A stretch of 45,193 nucleotides of DNA, from the NCBI GenBank assembly GCA_035642125.1, contig DASQSZ010000069.1, positions 1-45,193 on the forward strand, given 5' to 3'. Of the stretch, positions 35,741-44,719 are shown one piece after another. The DNA is from CALAED01 sp937891035. GTDB taxonomy: Bacteria; Actinomycetota; Actinomycetes; Streptosporangiales; Streptosporangiaceae. Each line of letters starts with the position of its first letter. The first letter of the stretch is position 1. The notes beneath the pieces were generated by a model, which did no database searches, was not told the origin of the DNA, and saw only the letters and a program-made list of their open reading frames with translations. The position numbers were made by a program, and so were the translations under genes.

Positions 35741-36280
35741 ATGATCATGCTGCTGGCTCTCCTCGTCGCTTGCGAGATCGGCTTTTGGCTGCTGCTGGGC
35801 GCCGGGCTGGCCGCGCGTTACCTGCTCCGGCTACGCCGTACCAGCCTGGTCTTGCTCGCCGCGACACCGCTCGTGGACCTCGTATTGCTGGTCGCCGCCA
35901 CCCTGGATCTGACACATGGCGGCCAGGCAACGGTCGTGCACGCGCTCGCGGCCGTCTACATCGGCGTCTCGGTCGGGTTCGGCGCCAGAGTGATCGACTG
36001 GGCGGACCAGCGGTTCGCGCGGCGTTTCGCCGGTGGTGCGGCGCCCGCTCCCAAGCCACGCTTCGGCGCCGCGCACGCCGCCCGCGAACGGTCCGGCTGG
36101 TACCGCCATCTGATGGCCTGGGCCGTCGGCTGCGCGCTGCTCGGCCTCGCTGTCGCGCTCATCGGGGACCTCGAGCGTACGGTCGCGCTGACCCGCGTCG
36201 CCGGCCTGTGGACGGTGGTGCTCCTCATCGACTTCGCGATCTCATTCAGCTACACCCTCTCGCCGCGTCGTGCGCACTGA
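35741..36280 (+). CDS. integral membrane protein, unknown function
   Basis: 179 residues with four clear membrane helices: LLALLVACEIGFWLLLGAGL, SLVLLAATPLVDLVLLVAAT, VHALAAVYIGVSVGFGA, and a C-terminal pair (WAVGCALLGLAVALIGDL; GLWTVVLLIDFAISFSY). The central loop is basic. Proteins of this type next to TetR genes are common in actinobacteria and usually called hypothetical membrane proteins. ATG 35741 has weak ribosome signals; ATG 35747 is two codons downstream. Confidence 0.8.
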   Translation: MIMLLALLVACEIGFWLLLGAGLAARYLLRLRRTSLVLLAATPLVDLVLLVAATLDLTHGGQATVVHALAAVYIGVSVGFGARVIDWADQRFARRFAGGAAPAPKPRFGAAHAARERSGWYRHLMAWAVGCALLGLAVALIGDLERTVALTRVAGLWTVVLLIDFAISFSYTLSPRRAH

Positions 36281-36651
36281 GCCCGGGGCCGATCCCGCAT
36301 CCCTCCAGGGCCCGGCCAACCCGTACTACTCGGATGGTCCTTTCCGGCAAGCGCAACAGCGGCCCAGGCCCGGCGCGCCATTCTGCCGGCCCGCGGCCAT
36401 TTCGGTGCCCCCACTGCTCCCGCGGGGAGGAGGGAGCAGTGGGAGCACGCCACCCCACATATTTCCGCGAATCGCGAGCACATTGGGTTCACGCTGCTCT
36501 ACTAGGGCTTGTGGACTACCTGAACTTAGGTAGTTCGATCAGGTGTGCTTCTGTCTTTGCTGACCTGTCCCCTTTGAACCTGCTGGTGGCGCGTATCGCC
36601 GCGGGTAAGCCGGCACCGAGCGGGTCACATCACTCCGTTCAGCGCGCCGGT
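36281..36651. other. intergenic region between the membrane protein and the secreted cysteine protein
   Basis: About 370 bases with no credible gene on either strand. It holds the hairpin at 36410-36443, listed separately, and a more AT-rich stretch around 36500-36590 with no recognised motif. Confidence 0.4.
36410..36443 (+). terminator. hairpin, likely terminator
   Basis: CCCACTGCTCCC (36410-36421) pairs perfectly with GGGAGCAGTGGG (36432-36443) around a ten-base loop, 130 bases after the membrane-protein stop. It is symmetric enough to serve both strands. Confidence 0.6.
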
Positions 36652-36945
36652 TCACTCGTCGCACTCGGAAACCACGGTGAGGAGGGCAACGTTAACGCCG
36701 GTGCCGCAGGCGACACCGACATTGAGGGGCGCGAAAACGCCCGTTAACGGTGTGTTGGGCACGCAGGTGTAGCCGTTGGACCCGACGGTGCCGGGGATGG
36801 TGGTTGAGCCGGTACCCGCCGCGAGAACGCGCAGTTCACATTCCGAGCCGGGCGTGGCGGCCGATGCCGGTGTGGCGGCTAAAGGTACGGCGAGGAATGC
36901 GGCGGAGCCAACCGCCGCGGCGACAGCGAGCTTGATGGATTTCAT
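36652..36945 (-). CDS. small secreted four-cysteine protein
   Basis: 97 residues from ATG 36945 with GGAGG six bases upstream. A strong signal peptide (KLAVAAAVGSAAFLAVPLAA, cleavage near ASA-ATPG) is followed by a ~65-residue mature part with four cysteines (SECELRV, YTCVPN, VACGTG, SECDE) and a Gly/Thr/Val-rich beta-type composition. Probably two disulfides. No known family; some similarity in style to small actinobacterial spore-coat or hydrophobin-like proteins, but no chaplin motif. Confidence 0.75.
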   Translation of the reverse strand: MKSIKLAVAAAVGSAAFLAVPLAATPASAATPGSECELRVLAAGTGSTTIPGTVGSNGYTCVPNTPLTGVFAPLNVGVACGTGVNVALLTVVSECDE

Positions 36946-37412
36946 GACGCGCCTCCAGTTCGGACGGTCTCCCGGCAGCGGGTCTGCCACAGCCGTCCCG
37001 CGCATCAACTAACCCGTCCACCATGTCGGCCGGCAACACGCTGTTCCGTGCTCCGGAACACAACCCTCGGAACTCGGGCGCCCGGCGCCGGTCTTTTCCC
37101 GTCTGCTCAGAGCGGCGGACCTCCCGGCACTGCTTGCCGCGGTGCTGGCAGCGGCCCTGGAGTTTTGGCTCATGGAGATCAGGGGTCAGCCGGTTTTGTC
37201 GCAAAGCTCGCCCGACCGTCGCAGTCCGACCGTACGGCGTAGCTCGGGGGCATTGGCAACTTTTGGCCGTGATTGCCAGGTCGATACCCATTGGTCCGCA
37301 CTCGTCGGAGACCTACCGTGAGCGTCAGCGACCTGTCACGGGGCGCGGCAACCGCGTCAAACCAGCGCGGAAACGGGGAAGCGCGGAAGGTACCGGGGGA
37401 AAGGGGACGGCG
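36946..37412. other. gene-free stretch before the broken DUF2278 gene
   Basis: 467 bases. It should contain the minus-strand promoter of the secreted protein and the promoter of the DUF2278 gene. Open frames here have atypical composition for this genome and no recognisable domain. I see no repeats or RNA-like structure. Confidence 0.4.
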
Positions 37413-38422
37413 ATGCCGTTGCGCGACTATGGGGTGCTCGCGGGCCGGGCGGTGGCAAAGCGCCGCGAGAGCGGCACGGACAGCCCGCACTATCAGATAC
37501 ATCTGGTCGACCAGACCGGCACCGATTATCGGATCGCGGTCAACGTACTGTCTCAGCTGGCCCCGTCGGAACTGCTGCATCTGGCGGACGACGACTTCCG
37601 GCACCCGATCACCGAGACGCTGCCCGCCGCTATGTCCGGCTGGACGGCACTGAAGTCCGAACCGGGCCTGGGCGGGCTCGACTTCGTCCGGGGCAACCTG
37701 TTCGACCGCGCCGCGATGGGGTCGGGTTGCCCCCGGACCTGCCGGGTGCGGACAACGATGTGGCCGACCGGCTCGACCATTATGTGGACCGCGCCATCGC
37801 GGATCCAACGGTCGGCGTCTACGCCTTCGGCCAGCGCTGGGGCCCGGAGGAGCAGACCCCCGACAAGATCTTCGGGTTCCGGCCCGGCAACGGCGTCCAC
37901 GACATCCACATGAACCAAGGCAACAGCGACCGCTTCCGCCGGGATGACGGGGTCTGGCAGGACGGCGGACTACTGCTGCGGTTCGCGACCCCGCAGCCGC
38001 ACTAGGTGGCCATCTTCCTGGCGTTCCAGTCCCAGGCGTGGCACACCGACGACGCCACCGGCCACGCGCTGGCCGATACCGTGCCGGCCGCGGACGGCGA
38101 TCCCCGGCTGCGGATCGTGGCCGCCCTGGTGAACCCGGCCGGCCCAGCGCCGGAAGCCGAGACCGTCACGCTCCTGAACGCGTCGCCGGAAGCCATCGAC
38201 CTGTCCGGCTGGACGCTGGCCGATCGCGCCAAGCACCGGCTCGCCCTGCCCACTTCGGCGTTGCCGGCGGGGGCGACGTTGGTCGTCCCGGTTTCCCCGG
38301 CTCTGTCCTTGGGCAACGGCGGGGGCATCGTCACGCTGCTCGATCCGCGGGGGCTGAAGGTGCACGGCGTCTCCTACACGCGTGACCAGGCCGCCCGCGA
38401 AGGGTGGACGATCGCCTTTTGA
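37413..38422 (+). pseudogene. DUF2278 (YukJ-like) gene with C-terminal lamin-tail-like domain, broken twice
   Basis: ATG 37413 (AAGGGGA upstream) starts MPLRDYGVLAGRAVAKRRES, typical for DUF2278. The frame is lost around 37715-37735, where GATGGGGTCGGGTTGCCCCC appears to carry one extra base; the true continuation (PPDLPGADNDVADRLDHYV, then KIFGFRPGNGVHDIHMNQGN) is in another frame. That frame hits TAG at 38003-38005, after which the protein resumes VAIFLAFQSQAWHTDD. A final beta-rich domain (EAIDLSGWTLADRAKHRLAL) resembles a lamin-tail domain, as in longer DUF2278 proteins. Two independent lesions make a simple sequencing error less likely. The intact family is a suspected nuclease or phage-related protein of unknown role. 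Confidence 0.8.
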
Positions 38423-38443
38423 TCCAATGCCGGATCGGCGAGA

Positions 38444-38902
38444 TCACCTCAACGGGAACGGAACGCCGTGTTCGGCCTCGGGGCGAGGGCCGAAGATGCG
38501 CCGGTCGCCTTCGGCGATGCGAACGTCGTTGATGCTGGCCTCACGCCGCGCCATGAGGCCGTTTTCGGCGAACTCCCAAAGTTCGTTGCCGTAGCTGCGC
38601 CACCATTGACCGTCGGCGTCATGGCACTCGTACTGGAAGCGCACCGCGATGTGGTCGCCGTCGAAGGCCCACAGTTCCTTGCGCAGGGAGTAATCAAGTT
38701 CGCGCTGCCATTTTTCGGTCAGGAATTCCACAATGGCGTCTCGACCGGTGATGAAGCGGTCGCGATTGCGCCAGACCGAGTCCTCGGTATAGGCGAGTGC
38801 GACCTTGTGCGGGTCGCGTGTATTCCATGCGTCCTCCGCGGCCTGGACCTTCTGCGCGGCCGTCTGTCGGTTGAACGGGGGCAGCGGCGGGCGACTGGTC
38901 AC
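38444..38902 (-). CDS. DUF1348 / nuclear-transport-factor-2-like protein
   Basis: 152 residues from GTG 38902 (AAGGA upstream). The SnoaL-like fold of the DUF1348 family is shown by KVQAAEDAWNTRDPHKVALA, YTEDSVWRNRDRFITGRDAI, VRFQYECHDADGQWWRSYGN and INDVRIAEGDRRIFGPRP. Members are about 150 residues, cytosolic, with a hydrophobic pocket of unknown ligand. It stands tail-to-tail with the broken DUF2278 gene and 84 bases after the methyltransferase gene on the same strand. Confidence 0.9.
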   Translation of the reverse strand: MTSRPPLPPFNRQTAAQKVQAAEDAWNTRDPHKVALAYTEDSVWRNRDRFITGRDAIVEFLTEKWQRELDYSLRKELWAFDGDHIAVRFQYECHDADGQWWRSYGNELWEFAENGLMARREASINDVRIAEGDRRIFGPRPEAEHGVPFPLR

Positions 38903-38986
38903 ATCAACGTCCTTCCTCCGGCCGAACGGGTTTACCAGACAAGTCTGCCGCGCCTGAGTCCCGAGCGGACGGCCTGGGTGGCGGTT

Positions 38987-39652
38987 TCAGCCCAGGGCCC
39001 GCCGTCCCGCTCCCCAGAAGAACGGCCCCGACGTGCGGTGCACGTTGATACGCCAGCCGAGGTGCTGGAGCCGGCGCTCGAGGTCGTCGGGCCGGTGCGC
39101 GACTTTGACGATCCGGTAGGGGGTGCCGTCCGGGAGCCGGCGTCGTATGGTCGAGGACTCCTCGCCCTCGATGAGCTCGTCCGGGGTACGGTACGCGTCG
39201 TCGACGAAGAACACCCGTCCATCCGGTGTGAGGCAGTCGGCCACCAGCGACCAAAAGGACGCGAAGCGTTCGGCTGGAACGTGTGACAGCCAGAACCCGA
39301 AAAAGACGACGTCGTACCGGCGGTCCGGCCGCCAGCGGAACAGATCGGCCGCCTGGAAGCGCACCCGGCGGTTCTCGCCCACCCGCGCCGCGGCGCGGGC
39401 CAGCATTTCCGGCGATCCGTCCACGGCCGTGACGTCCGTGGCGTGACTGAGCAGTTGGTTGGTCCATACGCCGGGCCCGCAGGCGAATTCGAGCACACTG
39501 CCGGCCGGCCGGAACGCGTCGAGCGCCGCGGACAACTCGGCTACCCCCGGAAAAGGCAGCGCCTGATGTTCGTACTCCGGGGCGAGGGCCCGATAGTAGG
39601 CGACCTGCTCGTGGAGTAGCTTCTCAAGGTACTCGTCGCTGGTCGATTCCAT
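38987..39652 (-). CDS. class I SAM-dependent methyltransferase
   Basis: 221 residues starting MESTSDEYLEKLLHEQVAYY. Motif I is VLEFACGPGVWTNQLL, motif II TAVDGSPEMLARA, then VRFQAADLFRWRPDRRYDVV and FFGFWLSHVPAERF; the end IVKVAHRPDDLERRLQHLGW is usual for methyltransferase_25-type proteins. Small-molecule substrate unknown. A longer version from 39820 would run through the divergent gene's start and was not chosen. Confidence 0.88.
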   Translation of the reverse strand: MESTSDEYLEKLLHEQVAYYRALAPEYEHQALPFPGVAELSAALDAFRPAGSVLEFACGPGVWTNQLLSHATDVTAVDGSPEMLARAAARVGENRRVRFQAADLFRWRPDRRYDVVFFGFWLSHVPAERFASFWSLVADCLTPDGRVFFVDDAYRTPDELIEGEESSTIRRRLPDGTPYRIVKVAHRPDDLERRLQHLGWRINVHRTSGPFFWGAGRRALG

Positions 39653-39771
39653 GCCTCCACCATCGCGGAAGCGCTGGCGGGGCGGCAACGCCATAAGCCA
39701 CGACGCCGCGCCGCGCGGCCCGATCGAGCGTCGCGAGCGGACCGGCTCTATCATCGGCATACCCGCTTGGA

Positions 39772-40164
39772 ATGAGATACCGAATGACACCGCGGTTGAC
39801 CGGTCTTCTGCTGACGCCAATAGCCACAGCCAGCGGCTATTTCGGCTGGCTGGGCTGGCATAGACTCAAGCAAATCGGGCCGGACGGCAGGATGACCGGT
39901 CCATACACGGCCGCGCAGGTGATCGGGTTCATCCTGACGCTCGCGGTGATCACGGTCGCCGTCACCTGGTGGTGCGAAAACGCATGGATCGCGCCGGTAA
40001 TGACGACGGCGGCCACCACCGCCTATTTCTCGGCGGAAGCCGCCACGAGCAGCGACAACGATGGCCTTTGGCCGATCGGAGCGGCGCTCGTCTTTATCGG
40101 AACCGCGTTGGGAGCCATCTTTATCAGCCTCATGACGAGGACCGTACAAAGACGTTTTTCCTAG
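39772..40164 (+). CDS. small membrane protein, unknown function
   Basis: 130 residues with three to four hydrophobic segments (LTGLLLTPIATASGYFGWLG; AAQVIGFILTLAVITVAVTW; PIGAALVFIGTALGAIFISL). ATG 39772 or ATG 39784 (MTPRLTG) could be the start. Divergent from the methyltransferase. No known family. The GC is a little below the neighbours. Confidence 0.65.
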   Translation: MRYRMTPRLTGLLLTPIATASGYFGWLGWHRLKQIGPDGRMTGPYTAAQVIGFILTLAVITVAVTWWCENAWIAPVMTTAATTAYFSAEAATSSDNDGLWPIGAALVFIGTALGAIFISLMTRTVQRRFS

Positions 40165-40429
40165 CCGAGCCGCGGCGAAGACATCCGGGGATGTCCTTAT
40201 GCGCACCGTACCCCTGGGGCTTTGTCGCATTTCGCCCTGCTCGGCGCCTGTAAGGCAGCCTTTCCGCACCGTCGATCAACGACTGATCGACGTCGCGGAC
40301 ATTGCCGTCGGCTGATATGGCTGGATGTAGCGTGTCGCGGGTACGAGTAAGGAGATCACTGGGGGAAGGCCCCACAGGGGAAGGCGGCCCGTGGGCGGGT
40401 GGCCGGGGCCGCGGACGAGACGAGGACGC

Positions 40430-41959
40430 GTGAGGGCACTTCACACGGTGGCGGTGGTGGCCGCCGCGGTTACTGTCGGCATCGGAACGACGTCCGCCTG
40501 TGCGGGCACAGGCAAAGCGAAGGAGACTCCGCCACCGCCGCCGGGAACGTCACCGGGCCTGGCCGATTACTACAAGCAGGAAGCTCGCTGGACCAACTGC
40601 CAGGGCGGCTTCGAGTGCGCGACCGTCAAGGTGCCGCTCGACTACGCGAAACCGGGCTCCGGCGGAGACGTGAAGCTCGCCGTGATCCGGCTGCCCGCCA
40701 AGAACAAATCCCAACGAATCGGTTCGCTCCTCACCAATCCTGGCGGACCAGGCGGTTCCGGGGTCGAGTTCGTACGCGCCAACGCGATGTCGTTCTCTCA
40801 GGCGCTGCGCGACCGTTTCGACATCGTCGGGTTCGATCCCCGCGGAGTCGGCGGCAGTTCCCCCGTACGCTGCCTGACCGGCAAGCAGCTCGACCGCTAC
40901 TTCGCGACCGATTCCTCGCCCGACGACCAGGCCGAGGTCGGCGAGCTCCTCCAGCAGGGCAAGGGATTCGCCGGCGGCTGCCAGGCAAGGTCGGCTCGCA
41001 TGCTGCCCTACGTCGGCACGATCAACGCGGCCCGTGACATGGACGTGCTGCGGGGCGCGCTCGGCGACAAGCAGCTCACCTACTTCGGCGCCTCCTACGG
41101 CACTTACCTGGGCGCCTACTACGCCGAGCAGTTTCCCAAGAACGTGCGAGCCCTGGTCCTCGACGGCGCGATCGACCCGAAGCTGGCCGCCGCGCAGATC
41201 AACCTCGAGCAGGCCAAGGGCTTCGAACGGGCGTTGCGCTCCTTCGCAACCGACTGCGCCCGCTCGGCCGACTGTACGTTGGGCAACGACGCCGACGCCG
41301 TCCTCGACAAGATCTCCGAGCTGCTCGCCCGCGCCGACAAGACCCCGTTCAACAACGGCCTGGGCGACGGCCGCGTCGTGAACGAGCCCATGGTGGCGAC
41401 CGGCATCGCCGCCGCTCTCTACCAAAAAGAAGCCTGGCCCACCCTTCGCCTCGCGCTGAACCGGGCCGCCGGCGCGAACGACGGCACCCTCCTGCTCCGG
41501 CTCGCCGACCTGCTCACCGAACGCAAGGCGGACGGCACGTACTCCAACCTCATGGAGTCCAACATGGCCGTGAACTGCGTCGACAAGCCCTTCTCCGCAG
41601 ACCCGCGTACCTACGAGCGCGACGCCGCGGCGGCCAAGAAGGCCGCGCCCCGCTTCGGCGCCTTCATCGTGTGGGGCAGCCTCCCGTGCGCGTACTGGCC
41701 GGCTAAGACCGTCCAAAAGCCGCGCGCCCTCACCGCCGCCGGCGCCAAGCCGATCCTCGTCATCGGCACCACCCGCGACCCGGCCACCCCGTACAGCTGG
41801 TCCGAGGGCCTGGCCGGAGACCTCCAGTCGGGTGTCCTGCTCACCCTCGACGGCGACGGGCATACCGCCTACCTCGCGGGCAACCGCTGCATCGGCCAGT
41901 ACGTCGACCGCTACCTGGTCGAAGGGAGTCCGCCCAAAAACGGTACGGTGTGCCGGTAA
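40430..41959 (+). CDS. secreted S33 alpha/beta hydrolase (tripeptidyl aminopeptidase-like)
   Basis: 509 residues from GTG 40430 (GAGG upstream). An N-terminal signal with TSAC just before the mature part suggests a lipoprotein or secreted protein. The alpha/beta hydrolase core has LLTNPGGPGGSGVEF (oxyanion), VGFDPRGVGGSSPV, the nucleophile elbow YFGASYGTYLG, the Asp in VIGTTRDPATPY, and the His in DGDGHTAYL; the C-terminal TAP-like domain ends with a cysteine motif (NRCIGQYVDRYL). This matches the Streptomyces SlpD/SlpE and tripeptidyl aminopeptidase family, which releases N-terminal peptides from proteins outside the cell. Confidence 0.93.
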   Translation: MRALHTVAVVAAAVTVGIGTTSACAGTGKAKETPPPPPGTSPGLADYYKQEARWTNCQGGFECATVKVPLDYAKPGSGGDVKLAVIRLPAKNKSQRIGSLLTNPGGPGGSGVEFVRANAMSFSQALRDRFDIVGFDPRGVGGSSPVRCLTGKQLDRYFATDSSPDDQAEVGELLQQGKGFAGGCQARSARMLPYVGTINAARDMDVLRGALGDKQLTYFGASYGTYLGAYYAEQFPKNVRALVLDGAIDPKLAAAQINLEQAKGFERALRSFATDCARSADCTLGNDADAVLDKISELLARADKTPFNNGLGDGRVVNEPMVATGIAAALYQKEAWPTLRLALNRAAGANDGTLLLRLADLLTERKADGTYSNLMESNMAVNCVDKPFSADPRTYERDAAAAKKAAPRFGAFIVWGSLPCAYWPAKTVQKPRALTAAGAKPILVIGTTRDPATPYSWSEGLAGDLQSGVLLTLDGDGHTAYLAGNRCIGQYVDRYLVEGSPPKNGTVCR

Positions 41960-42014
41960 CCCTCGGGGGACCCGGTAAACTACTTGCCGCGCCGTCCTCG
42001 CGAGGGGATGGCCC

Positions 42015-42087
42015 GCCGCCTTAGCTCAGTCGGCAGAGCGGTTCACTCGTAATGAACAGGTCGTCGGTTCGATTCCGACAGGCGGCT
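42015..42087 (+). tRNA. tRNA-Thr (anticodon CGT)
   Basis: 73 bases. The acceptor GCCGCCT pairs with AGGCGGC, the D-arm is GCTCAGTCGGCAGAGC, the anticodon loop CTCGTAA has CGT at 34-36, and the T-arm is GTCGG TTCGATT CCGAC with discriminator T. CCA is not encoded. A typical target for integrating elements. Confidence 0.95.
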
Positions 42088-42110
42088 CGGCACAAAGCAG
42101 CACCTGACCA

Positions 42111-42137
42111 GGGCGCTCCTCCAACGGGGGAGCGCCC
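42111..42137 (+). terminator. hairpin after tRNA-Thr
   Basis: GGGCGCTCC (42111-42119) pairs with GGAGCGCCC (42129-42137) over nine bp with a nine-base loop, 24 bases after the tRNA. Likely the tRNA transcript terminator. Confidence 0.7.
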
Positions 42138-42435
42138 ATGATCATCTTGGGTCTCAGTTCGGGTCTCATTTGATCGCCCCACAGCGCGCGGCCCATCTGT
42201 TGCGGCATCCAGTGCGGTTGGCGATGCTAAGTGCGTGTATCCCCCGCTGCGCGCGCCGCATGGCGATCGCCACGCGGGACAGGACTCGGTGAGTCTTAGG
42301 ACGGTCGGCTCTGCCTGCGCCTGTAAGGACCTGTGCGACCCGGCCGACGGGTGAGAACTTCTCTACGGTTTCAAGACGCCCGCTGCGCGTGCCGTGGGGA
42401 AGCGTACAGACTTCGATCGCAGAACGCCGAGTGGT
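42138..42435. other. gene-free flank of tRNA-Thr, possible integrase tail on the minus strand
   Basis: About 300 bases. On the minus strand a short open frame through 42110-42220 contains PQQMGRALWGDQMRPELRPK, in style like the C-terminal tails of tRNA-associated actinobacterial integrases, with no core domain present. The repeated GGGTCTCA (GGGTCTCAGTTCGGGTCTCA) is visible at about 42150. Evidence is weak; no function claimed. Confidence 0.25.
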
Positions 42436-43431
42436 CTATGGGAGGCTCTGTATCGTCTTGTTTCCAAACTTCTCCAGCTGTGACCAGTTATCCGACTCAA
42501 GAATCGATAGCATTGGTTTGCTGTACACGCTCGGGGGATCCCAGAATCTGGTAGATATGTTGCCTACACCCCCAGATAGTCCGACCTTTTGGTAGTAGTC
42601 CGCCATCCGGATTCCACTTCGATTCTTATGTGAAAGATGACGAAGTAGGTATAGGATTAGTTCCCCGATGGGATTGGGCCTATCTTTGGCAATTTGCGGT
42701 CCTTCTCCTGGGGCATATTCACGTCCCAAAGGCATCCATCTCATAAAATCGCTCCTGGTGTAGTAACTCCATTTACCCACATCCATGGATTTCATGTACT
42801 CCAACTCTTGGTCGTCGGCTAGGACTCGCGGGCGCAGCGGCGTATACATGTGTTCCCAGGTGTGTAGATCACTGACAGAGATCACAGCGGGCAGGTCGGC
42901 AGGGTGGCTAGACGCGGCATGAAGGCGCCGAATCTCGCCGTCGATAACTTCTGCGGCCCGATCCGATTCCCACTCGTGGCTGTGCGCGAGCAATCCATAT
43001 AGAATCGGGCTGAACGCTTCGCCATAGAAGTTCCCTTCTTGCTGGGGACTTAGAGCCCGGATCGCCTTCGCATTTGAAAACAGCTTCGCCAGGTGGGCCT
43101 TTCGAAGCGTATTTTTGCATTCAAATGCCGCCAGAACGCCACCCGCAAGGTACAGTTTCTTTTGTCGGAGCTTACGTGGATAATCACCCGCTAGCAGGAC
43201 GACATCAAGTTGGGGACTAGCCGTACCGTCCGCAGCGAGGATCCTGCCTTTAGGGGAAACATAAATATCTTCTGGCAGCCAATCGGCTAGCAGCGTAGCC
43301 CAATTGGATTCACCTTCATCTCCAGCTGTTCCGGGATCTTCTCTGGAGCGCAGGTAGATGCGTTCGTACTCCGCGCGCATCTCAGCTGCCACTTGATCAA
43401 GGAAAATGTGTAGTTCGTGCGGACCACTCAT
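42436..43431 (-). CDS. DUF6602-like protein with a PD-(D/E)XK-type nuclease core
   Basis: 331 residues. The N-terminal part reads NWATLLADWLPEDIYVSPKG, then SPQLDVVLLAGDYPRKL and GGVLAAFECKNTLRK: an Asp followed after about 25 residues by E-C-K between hydrophobic strands, the pattern of a restriction-endonuclease-like fold as in DUF6602. The rest is a helical domain of unknown role. The lower GC and codon use differ from the housekeeping genes, pointing to transfer. ATG 43431 follows an AT-rich CAAAAT element at leaderless spacing. It is divergent from a broken Mrr-like gene. Confidence 0.7.
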   Translation of the reverse strand: MSGPHELHIFLDQVAAEMRAEYERIYLRSREDPGTAGDEGESNWATLLADWLPEDIYVSPKGRILAADGTASPQLDVVLLAGDYPRKLRQKKLYLAGGVLAAFECKNTLRKAHLAKLFSNAKAIRALSPQQEGNFYGEAFSPILYGLLAHSHEWESDRAAEVIDGEIRRLHAASSHPADLPAVISVSDLHTWEHMYTPLRPRVLADDQELEYMKSMDVGKWSYYTRSDFMRWMPLGREYAPGEGPQIAKDRPNPIGELILYLLRHLSHKNRSGIRMADYYQKVGLSGGVGNISTRFWDPPSVYSKPMLSILESDNWSQLEKFGNKTIQSLP

Positions 43432-43699
43432 AGCACTATTTTGACCGTTCGTCAGCGTGGAGGCCCACTGGCTTGATCGAAGTGGCCATAAGTAGCCAGA
43501 GCGCGCCCTTACCGAGTAGATGGTTGTACGGTGGCGAGGAACGGGCTCCGGCGTAGAAACAGGAGGGCTAACTGTGGCCTGCTAGCCGTATTGGCAGATG
43601 GACCCCGGGCCTTTAGCTCGAGCGTTGACCGACCATGGCGAGTCTTCACGGTGTCACACCGACCCACGCGGAGCTTCACAACGCTCCTATGATGGTGCT

Positions 43700-44501
43700 G
43701 TGACAACGCCTGATGGAAACACACAGGACGGGATCGTTCCCGAGGAGTCGCCAGCAGCGACGTTGGGAGCGGTGCGCTTCGATTCACTTAGTCCAACGGA
43801 CTTCGAAGAGTTCTGCTTCGACCTTTTGTCGGAGGTTGGCTTTCTGAATGTTGATTGGCGAAAGGGAACCCCACTAAATTCCTCACCTTCTGACCGCGGG
43901 CGTGACATCGTTGCACACCTGGCGCGGGAAGATGTTGATGGCCACAGATATATGGAAACTTGGTTTATAGACTGCAAACATTACGAACGTGGTGTACCCC
44001 CAGAAGCTCTGCAGGGGGCGATCACTTGGGCACAGGCTGAGCGGCCCTCAGCAGTCCTGTTCATTGCATCGGGGTATCTGACAAATGGCGCCAAAGATTG
44101 GATATCGGATTAGGAGCGCACTCGACCGCCGTTCAGGATTCGCGCTTGGGAGATGCCGCAAATCCGGCGCCTGCTCGCCAAGCATATGGACATAGCATTT
44201 AGGCATGATGTTTCATACTTCTTCGCTGCGGAGAGTCTCTAAAATTCTCGCCGTTGAATCAGAGTTGACCGACAAACTTTGGTATGGACGCAAGCCCGCA
44301 TATCATGCCCCGGTACCAGACGACTGGGCCCCCGAACTAGTCACTGGCATGCGCGCTGCTCAACGCCAAATGGAGGAGCAGTACGGCGTTGAGGAACTCT
44401 TGTGCCACGTGGAAAGCGACTTTGCTTGGGGAATGCTTTCAGGCAAAGTGTCCGCGATTAGATGGGTACTGGGAGCCGATCGGGACATGCTGGACAGTTG
44501 A
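43700..44501 (+). pseudogene. Mrr-like restriction endonuclease gene, broken by a stop and a frameshift
   Basis: GTG 43700 lies seven bases after a TATGAT -10-like box, suggesting a leaderless transcript. The protein has an Mrr-type domain: LSPTDFEEFCFDLLSEVGFL, DRGRDIVAHLA with the catalytic Asp, and TWFIDCKHYERGV with D-C-K in the ExK position. TAG at 44111-44113 interrupts WISD-*-ERTRPPFRIRAWE, where a Tyr codon is expected. The frame continues to about 44239 and then shifts; the other frame carries on with SKILAVESELTDKLWYGRKP and ends at 44501. Both lesions suggest a decayed gene. The shortened product to 44113 still holds the nuclease motif and might be made. Confidence 0.75.
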
Positions 44502-44719
44502 CCGTTCCCCCGGCTCGGTAAGCATGCTCACGGTCACGCTTGCCAGGCCGGCCGGATTGTGCGTGACCAGGCTGATGACCGTGCCGCCACCCCTGCGCAT
44601 TGCAGCTGTCGACATTGAGGTCAGGTGTGCGCTGGTCGTGCCAACGAGCGGCGTCCCGCCGTGCGTTCTGTCGTGAGGTGCGGAGACTCAACCCACTCAC
44701 AACGAGGCCCGCGCGGGCG

